A program made the translations under genes and the position numbers. From contig WSYJ01000137.1 in NCBI GenBank assembly GCA_020186115.1, forward strand, positions 186,001-250,000: 64,000 nt of DNA. The letters are read 5' to 3'. The notes beneath the pieces were generated by a model. It made no database searches. It was not told the DNA's origin and worked only from the letters and a program-made list of their open reading frames with translations. Position 1 is the first letter of the stretch, and the number at the start of each line of letters is the position of its first letter. Below are positions 28,571 to 38,232 of the stretch, piece by piece. This DNA is from Histomonas meleagridis (lineage: Eukaryota; Parabasalia; Tritrichomonadida; Dientamoebidae).

Positions 28571-29428
28571 CTAAAGCTCTTCTCTTTCTTTTTCCAAATT
28601 GCATATAGCGTTCATATCTAATGAATCAAACACTTCGCACTTATGCGTCTTCGCGTACCCACAAAACACTTTGTTTGTGTCTTCTTCCCACTCATTGATA
28701 TAGTCTACAATGTTTTCAACAAGTGTACAAACATTTTCGTCGTTCGAGCTGTTCATCAATTGAAGTAATTTTTGTTTCGTTTTCAGATTTTCTTGTTCTG
28801 ATCCATATGCAACAAGTTCTTTGATTGTCTTCTTATGGCATTTTTTGCCATTAATAAGTAAAGAGAATATGGAATATGCTGAATTAATTAAGTTTTTGTT
28901 GTCGTCACATTTGGTTAATATTTCAAATAGATAATCATTTTCACATCTGTAATTATCATTACCTTCAGATATGAGTAAATGTGTTAGATTGAGCATTAAA
29001 TTGATATATTCGTGTTTAACTGAACATTGCTTGGTTCGAAGAAGAATCCCTGATCGAAGAGATTCAATGGTTTGCCTTTCTTGTGACTTATCAAGAAGTA
29101 TTTGCTTAGAAGTGGCATTCGCATGAACTCTTTGAACATATGCAGAAAGTAATTTGAGACTTTTGGCTGAATCTTCTTTATGATTCATAGAAATATCTCC
29201 AAGGAATTTGATCATTGACTCATCATCAAAACGCTTGGCTGAGTTGAGGATCTTGAACAATGCTGGGAGAAGAAGAGTTAAGCCTATTAAACATATGATG
29301 CTCGTAATCATTTGAATTGTATCAAAATTTCTTTCAGCCCAATCCATTATGCCTCCTTCATTTTTTTCTTGTTTTTTCTCTTTCCTTTTCTCTTGTTTGA
29401 TATTTATTTGTTTCTTTTGCTTAGTCAT
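28571..29428 (-). CDS. Single-span membrane protein with helical C-terminal domain
   Basis: 285 residues from ATG 29428. The first 25 residues are extremely Lys/Glu-rich. One membrane segment is seen near residues 38-60 (MITSIICLIGLTLLLPALF). The remaining 220 residues are helical with regularly spaced Leu (LLSAYVQRVHANATSK, YINLMLNLTHLLISEG), possibly ARM/HEAT-like. Six or more Cys lie in the C-terminal part. No family recognised. Its ATG is 50 bases from the divergent EF-hand gene, so the two may share a promoter. Confidence 0.7.
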   Translation of the reverse strand: MTKQKKQINIKQEKRKEKKQEKNEGGIMDWAERNFDTIQMITSIICLIGLTLLLPALFKILNSAKRFDDESMIKFLGDISMNHKEDSAKSLKLLSAYVQRVHANATSKQILLDKSQERQTIESLRSGILLRTKQCSVKHEYINLMLNLTHLLISEGNDNYRCENDYLFEILTKCDDNKNLINSAYSIFSLLINGKKCHKKTIKELVAYGSEQENLKTKQKLLQLMNSSNDENVCTLVENIVDYINEWEEDTNKVFCGYAKTHKCEVFDSLDMNAICNLEKEREEL

Positions 29429-29478
29429 TTATGAAATGTGAGATGAAATTTGATCTTGAAGATGAACGTTAAGGAAAT

Positions 29479-30117
29479 ATGGAAGAAAAGAAAAAAGCAT
29501 TTGAATTAAAATCAAATACAATAATTGAAGATATGCACCTTGTGCCTCCTGCATATACACTTTCAGCTAAAGATTTTCAAGTTGTTCATAAAATTTATGA
29601 TATGCTCAATTTTAATCATTTGGGACTTGATGATGTTGTTTTTGGCTTATTTGTTTCATCACTCCTTGAAGGAAATTCAGAAGCACATCAATTTTTATTT
29701 GATTTATTTGATACAGATGGAAGTAACAGAGTTGAATTTGATGAATTTTATTTATTAATACTAATTCTTGTAGCATTAAAAGACAATCAAGCAATTCCTT
29801 TCTTTGCCCAAAATACAAGAGTATGTTTTGATCTACTTGATATTGAAAGCATGGGAATGATCACAATGCGTCAAGCAGTATATTTAAGTGTTCTCTTAAA
29901 CATAGACAAGAAAATCATTGACCAAAAGTTTATAGAGTTTGACACATCCAACAACAATGCACTTGAATTTGATGAGTTCGAATTATTCATTATGTCAGTT
30001 CTCGATAACACTCAAAGCACAAGCAACAAAAAGTCAAAACGCGAACTCGCAAACCAACACTTAGAAGAGAAAAGAGCGATGTCAGATCCTCCTAAAAAAG
30101 AATGTATCTTAATTTAA
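29479..30117 (+). CDS. EF-hand calcium-binding protein
   Basis: 212 residues. Two EF loops are readable: DTDGSNRVEFDE (near residue 78, canonical Asp1/Asp3/Ser5/Glu12) and DTSNNNALEFDE (near 154, canonical ends). A third, LDIESMGMITMRQA, is degenerate. The paired arrangement and overall size suit calmodulin/calcineurin-B/NCS-like sensors, though the N-terminus lacks a myristoylation glycine. The tail is Lys-rich and ends KKECILI, with a Cys that could be lipidated. Stop TAA overlaps TAAAATAAATAAA, a strong polyadenylation signal. Confidence 0.85.
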   Translation: MEEKKKAFELKSNTIIEDMHLVPPAYTLSAKDFQVVHKIYDMLNFNHLGLDDVVFGLFVSSLLEGNSEAHQFLFDLFDTDGSNRVEFDEFYLLILILVALKDNQAIPFFAQNTRVCFDLLDIESMGMITMRQAVYLSVLLNIDKKIIDQKFIEFDTSNNNALEFDEFELFIMSVLDNTQSTSNKKSKRELANQHLEEKRAMSDPPKKECILI

Positions 30118-30361
30118 AATAAATAAATTGTTTTTTAAAATAAAAAAAGCGAATTTTTAACTTTCTAAAATTCCTTTCGATGTTACTCATGTTTTTCTTT
30201 CACTGTTTCCCCCATAAACTATTCAATTTTCACAGAAACTGTTCCAGTAAAAGGTGATTCGTAATCCATGTGAAAAAACATTTTACCAATAAGTTTTAAT
30301 GAAAGTTTAAGTTAAAAGAACATTTAAATTTACGCAAAAATATTTTTAATAAATTCTCCCT

Positions 30362-31774
30362 TTATTCGATTGTATTTAATTTCTCCGTTATTTCAGTTTC
30401 TTGCTCTGGTACAATAATCCAGAAGCACAACAACGCTGACAAGAATGCGAACACAGAACCACTTCCGATGATTGGAGCCTTCCAATTCTTCGAAAGTGCG
30501 CCAACGCCAGATCCCAACAAAAAGTTTGAGATTTGCTGACCAACAACGCAACATGAGTTAAGTACACCCATATAAGTACCCATTTGTTCTTGTGAAACGC
30601 ATGTTCCGACAACAGCATAAGGTACAGAGTTAAATATATTACAAGAAATTCCAAGTGGTGCAAATATACCCATTAAAGCCCATTTGTTCTTAACAAAGAA
30701 AACTAAAACAAGACAAATTCCTTCGATGATTTGTGAGAGTGCATATGCAAGTTTCATTCCACAAATTTGGATGACTTTTTCTTGGAAGAAGCCATAAATT
30801 AGAACAAGAACATTAGAGACAGCAATTACAAGCATACCGAAGTTGACACCATCGTTGTATTGCTCAACTTGCTCTGCAGTGCCATTGGAGCGACCGTTAT
30901 AAATGTCAAATCCGAAGAAATCAGTTGTTTCGATGTTAAATGGGTAATAAGCCATCCATGAGAAGAAGAAGACAATGGAAATACGGAGAACTGGTTTGGG
31001 CACGTTTTTGGCTGCTTGGAAAATTTCTTTTAATGGATTGGCACGAACAGGTTTGATGCGAAGTGGTTCTTCTTTGGCTACAACAAAGGTAATGGTAACA
31101 CCAATTGCAATAAGGATAATACCAACAATGAAAATCAACTTCTCGTTATCAAATGAAAGTTTGAATTTCTTTGCAAGATCAAGACCACCAATAAGATTGG
31201 TAATAATTGCTGCTAGACCAATCATAAGTGAGCCTACTGTGTTGGCTTTGACTTGTTGGCTCTTTGGAACAACATCTCCAACAAGTGTACGTGATGGACC
31301 TTGAAGGACGTTGATAGAAATGTTGGTGAGAAGAAGCGCAAATGTGAAAATGAAAATTTTGAGACCTTTCTTAGCTGATGCGGATTTACCCATTGCATCA
31401 CCAAGAGGTTCAACAAATAATAAAAGAACAAAACCAATTAAAATGCCAATAACGCCAGCTATAATGAATGGACGCCTTCTACCCATTTTAGCCATGGTAA
31501 TATCTGAATAAAAACCAACTAATGGTTGTACAATGAAACCTGAAAGTGGACCTGAGAACCAAATTAATGATTGAACACTTTGTGCAATTCCAAGGCGTGA
31601 CATGATTGGTGTACCTAACGCAAATTCAACACTGTATGCAATTTGGAATGCAAGCATTGAGCAACAAATGCCAATAATGTGGAAGAGTGATAGAGACTCT
31701 CTTTGATTGAGTGGCACCCAGTCGGTTTCTTGACCAATTTCTTGGTAACCTACTTGGTCTGCGTTTCGCTCCAT
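30362..31774 (-). CDS. SLC45/SUC-type sugar-proton transporter (MFS, GPH-like)
   Basis: 470 residues with about twelve membrane segments. The N-terminal signature AYSVEFALGTPIMSRLGI, then WFSGPLSGFIVQPLVGFYSD and the loop motif MGRRRPFIIAG, is characteristic of plant sucrose transporters and animal SLC45 proteins. The substrate is probably a disaccharide or glucose moved with protons across the plasma membrane. Length matches the family. The stop overlaps TAAAG. No exact initiator; TCACCTTCATATGG precedes the ATG. Confidence 0.9.
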   Translation of the reverse strand: MERNADQVGYQEIGQETDWVPLNQRESLSLFHIIGICCSMLAFQIAYSVEFALGTPIMSRLGIAQSVQSLIWFSGPLSGFIVQPLVGFYSDITMAKMGRRRPFIIAGVIGILIGFVLLLFVEPLGDAMGKSASAKKGLKIFIFTFALLLTNISINVLQGPSRTLVGDVVPKSQQVKANTVGSLMIGLAAIITNLIGGLDLAKKFKLSFDNEKLIFIVGIILIAIGVTITFVVAKEEPLRIKPVRANPLKEIFQAAKNVPKPVLRISIVFFFSWMAYYPFNIETTDFFGFDIYNGRSNGTAEQVEQYNDGVNFGMLVIAVSNVLVLIYGFFQEKVIQICGMKLAYALSQIIEGICLVLVFFVKNKWALMGIFAPLGISCNIFNSVPYAVVGTCVSQEQMGTYMGVLNSCCVVGQQISNFLLGSGVGALSKNWKAPIIGSGSVFAFLSALLCFWIIVPEQETEITEKLNTIE

Positions 31775-33029
31775 ATGAAGGTGATGTGATTTGTTTCTGA
31801 AATTTATAATTTTTGTGGTTTATAAATCTTGACAATTCAAAAAATGCCGATAAGAATTTCCTATTCGAAGTTCAATTACATATAATTTTGGGATTAACCG
31901 AAAGCTAAAGATACTCAGTGGGAAAAATTCTTTTTTCATGTTTAAATATCAAAAGTACAATGAAATACAGATAGATAACTTTTGTGTCGTTTCACGTTGA
32001 TTAGATGAGCGCAATTATCTGGATATTTATCAAGATTTCTTCAAGAAAAAAAAATTCTATTTGATGGCACTTTTCAAGTGGGTATTGGAAAGTGTCAAAA
32101 AATGTATGATAATATAATTTTTTTATCAAAGGTTTACCAAATCACAGTTACGGTTTCAACTTTTTGAAAATCAAAAAAAACATCAGGAAATAAGTGCTTG
32201 TTCAGTATTGCCATTGCCAAACAATTTTAAAATGATATTTTATTCATTGAAGCGAATTTAAAATGACTAATTTTCTAAGAGAAATTTAAGAAATGATAAT
32301 TCAGATTGATTTTAAAAAATCAGAAGTGAAATCTTTTTGTACTGTTTTTAAGAATTTATACATGTAAAAACATCCAATGAAGTAAAGCAATAAAAAAGGC
32401 AAAATTTTTACTTGCAATGGAACATGATTTTTTTTAATTTTCAAAGCAAAATGAAATCACATAATTTTACTTAATTTAATACAAAGAGTGGTTCTCATGA
32501 TAATAATAGTAATATAATCTTAAAACTGATCAACAATTAATTTTGTAAAATTTATTTAGCATGAACGGGGGTTCAAAAATGCTTTTCTAGACATTTTGAT
32601 ATGTCACTAAACCATATGAAGAACTTATAGCAATTATAATGTCACTTACGGATAAATATTGTGGGTAAATTATTCGATTTAAATTTTGTTTGTATAAAAT
32701 TTCCAAAAGCTTATTTTGAGAGCGCTGTAACTGAAAAGCCCCAATATTTCTGGTATCATTCAATTTTTCAATTTACGAAAATCTTTGCAATTGAATTAAC
32801 TCATCGTTGTTTTTTTCTTTTTCTTTTCTGGATTCTATGGTCTATTTGCTAATATGTAAATTTCCGTTCAACAACAATTTAACATAAAAAGATATCTGTA
32901 AGAAAACCAAAAATATTGGAAAACTTCAGATAATTCTTTTTTGGTGGCTGTTGTTGAGTTTTGGCGGGCTTTATCATCCAATCGTTTTCGGTTTTTGCAC
33001 GTTGGAATTTTGATTAGTTTATTCTTCAA
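31775..33029. other. Intergenic region, no gene seen
   Basis: 1.25 kb of AT-rich sequence between two divergent genes. The only open frame (32661-32852) is hydrophobic by composition and unconvincing. An E2F-like site lies at 32959-32972. Confidence 0.45.
32959..32972 (+). promoter_or_regulatory. E2F-like site upstream of the RhoGEF-kelch gene
   Basis: TTTTGGCGGGCTTT, about 58 bases before the ATG at 33030, matches the E2F core TTTGGCGG. Third of three intergenic GGCGGG sites in the window. Confidence 0.45.
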
Positions 33030-36000
33030 ATGGAAGCAAGGGGAAAAGTTGCAATTATTTCATTAGATGGTATTCATTCAACCATATTTCATGCAGCTAC
33101 AGTTGCTGACAGAACAACAGAACAAATCATTAAGGATAATAAATTAAAAACAGAATTACTCGGAATAACAACTCCTTACATTCAAAGACCTCTTGCACCG
33201 AACGAAGTTCCATCAGCGCTCTACCCAAAAATCATTAGAACAGAAGATTGCGGAAGGTTTAGACTTCCCGCTTATTATTTAACTGTAATGAATTCAAAAC
33301 AGCAAGATAAGATTACGTTTTTTGTAAATGTCAGAACAACGCAAAAAGTTACATTTCCACAATTTCCAGTTACAATAGATTCTCAACAATTTAATGATAA
33401 AACAATAAAAGATTTACTGAAATTCATTGATCGCTCTTTCACATTCTCACATTCAGAGTCGTCATTACAAATTGGAAGTTTTGTACCTCCAAACGATTAT
33501 CCGGCCAAAGATTTATTAAATCAAGCACAGACCAAAAATCTCACACTTAAGTGCACATTAAATCAAGAGTACATGGCAATTGTAAATCGTAGGTCAGATT
33601 TAATCAAGGATCTTCTTCAAACGGAAAAATCATTTATTCGAACACTTCGAGATTTTGTTTCATATTGGCCTTCTTGTCTTTTAAATGATCATCTCATCAC
33701 ATTTAATGAGACCACGTATATTTTTGGTTTTTACAAAAACTTGATAAAATTACATACAATACTTTTGAACGATATAGAAGACAGAGGTTACTATTTTGAC
33801 ACAGAGTTTTCGGATTTGTTTTGTGACTTTGCAGGTAACTTTCAAGAATCAGCTGATTTTTGTAAAAGTCTTGTAAGTGTTGAAGCCATGTTTCGGATCA
33901 AAGAGCAAAACAAAGCATGGCATGAAAAACTCGAAGAGAATCTAAATTCCACTCTTAATCCAACCAGCAAAACACTTTTTGAACTTCTTAATTTACCAAT
34001 TGAGCAATATCAAAAATATCTTACATTTCTTTTACAGCTTCGAACAGTTACTCCACCAGCACATCCTGATTCACGTCTAATTAACGAAGCCATCGATTTA
34101 TATCAAGACCATTGCGACACGTTAAAAGACATCAAACGTAAAAGCGAACAAAGTCCTCAAATTATGCAGCTTCAAGATTCACTTCACGGTTTTGTAGTGA
34201 TTTCGCCCAACCGACAGCTTGTGAAGTCCTATAATGTTAAAATCATTGAGCCTGTACCACAAAGAGGGATTATACATTTGTTTAATAACTTAATTATATT
34301 AACAACAACAAAAATGCGGAAAGAACAAGTTTTATTTGAACGAGAATTAAGTGAATTCCGATATAATTATATGGGTTGTGTATTATCATTTTCGAAGACA
34401 CAAGAAAAACTTTTCGAATTTAAAGCAGAATTCCAAAACAACGAAGAATTCGAAAACTTTTTACAAGTAGTTGAAGAATGTCAAATCAAAAGTTATAAAA
34501 ATTTAGGAAATTATGATAAAATTATGATGTATTCTAACCTGAGGACTGAACAACCAATGCCAAAACTTTCATTCCATCAATGTGCTATTTATAATAAACA
34601 TATTTATTACATTGGTGGGAAGACAGATAATGATCATTACTCAAATGAAATCATTGATTTGGACTTAAATACAATGAAATATCAAAAACATGAGACCCCA
34701 ATTGGTGACATAATCTATCATTCGGCGGTAGTAAACAAAGATAAGATTTATATATTCGGAGGACTTTCCTCAAATAACCAAGTAATTAACAAATTTTGGT
34801 CATATACACCACGTAACAATGATTGGGAAGAGTTAGAATCTTTGCCAGAAGGTGGTCGATATGGTCATACGATGATATCATATGCAAATGATTTATATTT
34901 GTTTGGCGGAAGAAATAACACAAAAATATTTGCGGACTTGATGAAATTTAACACTGTAAATAATACATGGCAATCAATTAATTCTCCAGGATCACCTAAG
35001 CCAAGATATTTCCATACTGCCACAATCCATGGTAATAACATGGTAATATTTGGAGGGAAAGATAAGACTAACGCTAGTTTATCGACATTGTTCTTGTTTA
35101 ATATCAATGATAACAGCTGGAAACGACCGGAGGTTTTGGGCGAAAAAGTGCAAGCACGTTATCTGTGCCATTCAATTATTTATCACAAATGGTTTTTCTG
35201 TTTCGGTGGAACAAATGGCACTGAAATATTTGAGCCGTTTTGTGTACTCTTCTCAAATACAAGAACAACTTTATACAACCTTAAGTCAGGAGGAAATAGT
35301 CGACAAGCATTACTTAATTTCGCGTTGACGATATATAGATCTAATATTTATATACATGGAGGCGTTTTGACGGGATCTGAAAAATCTTCAAATATGTTAT
35401 TTAAAGTTCAACTTCCGCATTTGTTGAAACAAATAGAAGAAATTGCTAGAAATACTATCGCTGCTACACCTGGAAGGAAGAATAATAAGAATGAAGATAT
35501 TCAATCTGTATTAAATATTACTACTCCTCAAAATAGTAATAGCAGAAGAAGACGTCGACATACACACTTAAGAAGACATTCTCATCTTGTTTCTCATGGT
35601 GAACGTTCTAAAATGAACAATGAAATTAATTTAATTGCTCATGTTCCTTCACCAATTGGTATGCTTGATAAGGATGCTCCTGCTCCTTTGGATTCATTAG
35701 ATCCAGAGACTATTATTAATGAAAAGAAAAAAGCTTCAGCTGTTACTCCAAGCAAAAAACCGTCTGACACGAACGATAAAGAAGAAACTATTGAAAAGCC
35801 GAAAGTGACACCCCAAAGAAAGAAAAAACCGCCACTTCCTCCGAAAATTAAGAACATCCCGAGAAGGAAAAGTGACACGTCGAATGAGGCACCTCGCTCA
35901 CCAGTGCAACAGACTGATTCACCTTTAATAGGTAGTTCTTATCCACACAAAAATATTCTTAATGACATTTCAGGTGTACCACCACTTGAAATGATTGAAG

Positions 36001-36812
36001 AATCCAATTCCACTGGAGAAAACTCATCAGAGATATTCAAGAAACCACCACCACTCAAAAGCAAAGGAATTCGAACAATGAATTCTCAACCAATAATGCC
36101 TTTATTGGCTGGTTCAAACCCACTCTTCCCGCCGCCTTTAGATTCTTCTTCTGATGATGAGAACCATATTCCATTAGGCAAATTTAACCGGCCGCATTTG
36201 TTGTCAACACCTCAAATGCCACTTTTGAACTCGATGCCGCCTCCGTTAACGTCTTCTGACTCAGATGAGGAGAACGTTAACGGAATAGTAACGCCCAAGA
36301 AAAGCCGGCCAAAACCGCCCAAACCTCCCGCTGGCAAAGCGAAACGAAAAGCGCCAGCAAAGAAATCAACTAAAGCGAAACCGAAAAGAAAAGAAGAGAA
36401 ACCAAAAGAAAAAGAAAAAACAGATGAGCCACTGTATAAAGGAACATTACAAGAACCAGTTGCAAGACATGGAAAAGGTTCTGGAAATAATGCTCGACTC
36501 TCATTGCCACGTGGTGGAGCAATCCCAGCATTTTCTCCGAGGTCGTTCTCTAACGCAAAGGTTAACACATTTGCTTCTTTGGCAAGAGGTGCACAAGTTC
36601 CAACATTTACAAATATACAACTTGACGAAACAGGACCAGACAAAAAGAAACTGAACTCAAGCTTGTCGAAGTTCACGTTGTCGGAAAATGAAGAAAAAGA
36701 AGGCGATAAACAACATGTTGAACAAAATATAAAATCGAGTCCCAAAGCTCGAAAGAACAAATCATCGAAACCAAAAGCGCAACGGAATTCACTTGAAATC
36801 GGTATGGCTTAA
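33030..36812 (+). CDS. RhoGEF (DH-PH) fused to kelch propeller and proline-rich tail
   Basis: 1260 residues. Residues 1-185 are a mixed alpha/beta region without an assigned domain. A DH domain occupies about 190-385 (RSDLIKDLLQTEKSFIRTLR opening; LLNLPIEQYQKYLTFLLQL as the conserved C-terminal helix). A PH domain follows to about 495 (RGIIHLFNNLIILTTTKM). Six or so kelch blades span 510-800, with HSAVVNKDKIYIFGG, GHTMISYANDLYLFGG, FHTATIHGNNMVIFGG and similar. The tail is Lys/Pro-rich with SH3-type motifs (KKPPLPPKIKNIPRRK). It would activate a Rho-family GTPase and scaffold the actin cytoskeleton. The DH-PH-kelch order is unusual outside protists. Stop overlaps TAAAT. Confidence 0.9.
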   Translation: MEARGKVAIISLDGIHSTIFHAATVADRTTEQIIKDNKLKTELLGITTPYIQRPLAPNEVPSALYPKIIRTEDCGRFRLPAYYLTVMNSKQQDKITFFVNVRTTQKVTFPQFPVTIDSQQFNDKTIKDLLKFIDRSFTFSHSESSLQIGSFVPPNDYPAKDLLNQAQTKNLTLKCTLNQEYMAIVNRRSDLIKDLLQTEKSFIRTLRDFVSYWPSCLLNDHLITFNETTYIFGFYKNLIKLHTILLNDIEDRGYYFDTEFSDLFCDFAGNFQESADFCKSLVSVEAMFRIKEQNKAWHEKLEENLNSTLNPTSKTLFELLNLPIEQYQKYLTFLLQLRTVTPPAHPDSRLINEAIDLYQDHCDTLKDIKRKSEQSPQIMQLQDSLHGFVVISPNRQLVKSYNVKIIEPVPQRGIIHLFNNLIILTTTKMRKEQVLFERELSEFRYNYMGCVLSFSKTQEKLFEFKAEFQNNEEFENFLQVVEECQIKSYKNLGNYDKIMMYSNLRTEQPMPKLSFHQCAIYNKHIYYIGGKTDNDHYSNEIIDLDLNTMKYQKHETPIGDIIYHSAVVNKDKIYIFGGLSSNNQVINKFWSYTPRNNDWEELESLPEGGRYGHTMISYANDLYLFGGRNNTKIFADLMKFNTVNNTWQSINSPGSPKPRYFHTATIHGNNMVIFGGKDKTNASLSTLFLFNINDNSWKRPEVLGEKVQARYLCHSIIYHKWFFCFGGTNGTEIFEPFCVLFSNTRTTLYNLKSGGNSRQALLNFALTIYRSNIYIHGGVLTGSEKSSNMLFKVQLPHLLKQIEEIARNTIAATPGRKNNKNEDIQSVLNITTPQNSNSRRRRRHTHLRRHSHLVSHGERSKMNNEINLIAHVPSPIGMLDKDAPAPLDSLDPETIINEKKKASAVTPSKKPSDTNDKEETIEKPKVTPQRKKKPPLPPKIKNIPRRKSDTSNEAPRSPVQQTDSPLIGSSYPHKNILNDISGVPPLEMIEESNSTGENSSEIFKKPPPLKSKGIRTMNSQPIMPLLAGSNPLFPPPLDSSSDDENHIPLGKFNRPHLLSTPQMPLLNSMPPPLTSSDSDEENVNGIVTPKKSRPKPPKPPAGKAKRKAPAKKSTKAKPKRKEEKPKEKEKTDEPLYKGTLQEPVARHGKGSGNNARLSLPRGGAIPAFSPRSFSNAKVNTFASLARGAQVPTFTNIQLDETGPDKKKLNSSLSKFTLSENEEKEGDKQHVEQNIKSSPKARKNKSSKPKAQRNSLEIGMA

Positions 36813-36966
36813 ATAGTTTGTAGATTTGTAATATGATATTTATAAATGCTTTCCATCAGGATAAATCTGTTTTTTGTGCGATTTTAATTCAACGAAATAC
36901 TTTAAAGTGAATTTTAATTTGGTGCTCGCAGATTTATAGATAAAAATGATGTAAAATTAATTCGAT

Positions 36967-37416
36967 TTACTTAGTGAACTTAGGCTCAGTTTGGAGGAAC
37001 TCTGCGTCATGACCTGTTTTAAGTGGTTCTTTGGATTCTTTGGTTTGGATGCAGATTATAACTAAGGGTTCGGTTCCTGTATTCTTGTAGCAACGACTAG
37101 CTCCAGTTCCAACACGAATAACAGATCCTTCTTCAATTGGGAAAACAGTATCATCGACTTGATATTCACCTTTTCCTTTTATTACAATGTATACTTCTTC
37201 ATTCTCTTTATGCGAATGGAAGAATGAGAGTTGTACTCCTGCTGGAATGGATGTATAGGAAATTTCAGATCCTGTTGCATGAAGAGCTTGTTGTAAGAAA
37301 ACTTTTCCTGGGATTGGTTGTCCCAAACCTGTGAAAACATACTTTTCAATTTCTGATGCAGGGCCAACATTGATGGCAGTGTAGTTGCTTCCTTCTGATA
37401 TTGTTTTGATAGACAT
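36967..37416 (-). CDS. Small cupin-domain protein 2
   Basis: 149 residues, paralogue of the gene at 22619 (about 23 differences, about 85% identity). Motif 1 FFHSHKENEEVYIVIKGKG is intact; motif 2 GSVIRVGTGASRCYKNTG again lacks the usual His, so the change is shared. Differences concentrate in residues 28-64, near the barrel entrance, which may alter substrate preference. TCATTT (37425-37430) is an initiator nine bases upstream. The stop overlaps TAAAT. Tail-to-tail with the RhoGEF gene. Confidence 0.87.
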   Translation of the reverse strand: MSIKTISEGSNYTAINVGPASEIEKYVFTGLGQPIPGKVFLQQALHATGSEISYTSIPAGVQLSFFHSHKENEEVYIVIKGKGEYQVDDTVFPIEEGSVIRVGTGASRCYKNTGTEPLVIICIQTKESKEPLKTGHDAEFLQTEPKFTK

Positions 37417-38232
37417 TAAATATAAAATGAAGTAAAAACTCGATCATGTTGCGGGAGGAAATGTGATGCGTTTTTTCAGAAGTTTACGATTGGTCGGATA
37501 ATCGTTTTGAATCAAAGTTTCAATGAATAAAAACGGTTTTAATTAATCAATAAAATAAACGTGTGATTATTTATGAAATGTGATCTGAAATGGATTCCAA
37601 ATCAATTGTTTCTATCAATAAAAATGTGTTTTTCATATTAGATCAAATTTTATTATTTAAGATAATGTGAAAAATGTTTATTCTTTATTATGTTATATAT
37701 CGGGAACTGATTTTAATTTTGTATATAATTTCATAATATAAAAAAAGAATATAATAAATATTGTTTGAATAATCAAATTGAGTTAATAAAACGTTTTCAA
37801 TTTTTAGCCATATTTATAAAGGCAACCATAGAATGCATTTCCATCAAAATGCTTTTAAATTATTTTGGAATAAAATCAAAATTCATTCATCATCAGTTAA
37901 TAACTTTTATATTTTAAAACCAAGAAATTTTTCGAATTGCTGGAACTTTTCAACCTAATTGCTCAAAATAAAAAATTGATTTTAACGAAAGCATATGACG
38001 AAAAACGAAACAAATCAATGTCAGAAAACTGTAATCAAAATTTATAAATTCTCTATCGTCAACGATGGCAACGGTTATTATCTTTATCAAAAGTATTCTT
38101 CTGACTTAACTCAAAAAGTTGATTTAAAAAAGTAAAAACCACCTCAGAAAAATATCTCGGTTACATCCCAAAAAGTCAACATTTGGCTTCACCTAATATT
38201 TCCGACCGTTAAAGACAAGAAAAAAGAAACTT
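37417..38232. other. Divergent intergenic region, no gene seen
   Basis: AT-rich. MYB-like cores lie near its right end: GGCAACGGTTATT near 38065 and GACCGTTAA at 38204-38212, the latter 20 bases before the ATG at 38233. No coding frame of note. Confidence 0.45.
37425..37430 (-). promoter_or_regulatory. Initiator of cupin gene 2
   Basis: TCATTT on the minus strand, nine bases before the ATG at 37416, matches TCAYTW. A GCGGGAGG sequence lies a further 20 bases upstream. Confidence 0.5.

Noticed and set aside
32661-32852. 63-codon frame in the long 31.8-33.0 kb spacer
   Set aside because: Hydrophobic low-complexity end, no promoter, no homology recognised.
35639-36760. Minus-strand frames of 79 and 182 codons opposite the RhoGEF tail
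   Set aside because: Phe/Ser/Gly-rich complements of the Lys/Pro-rich tail; no independent signals.
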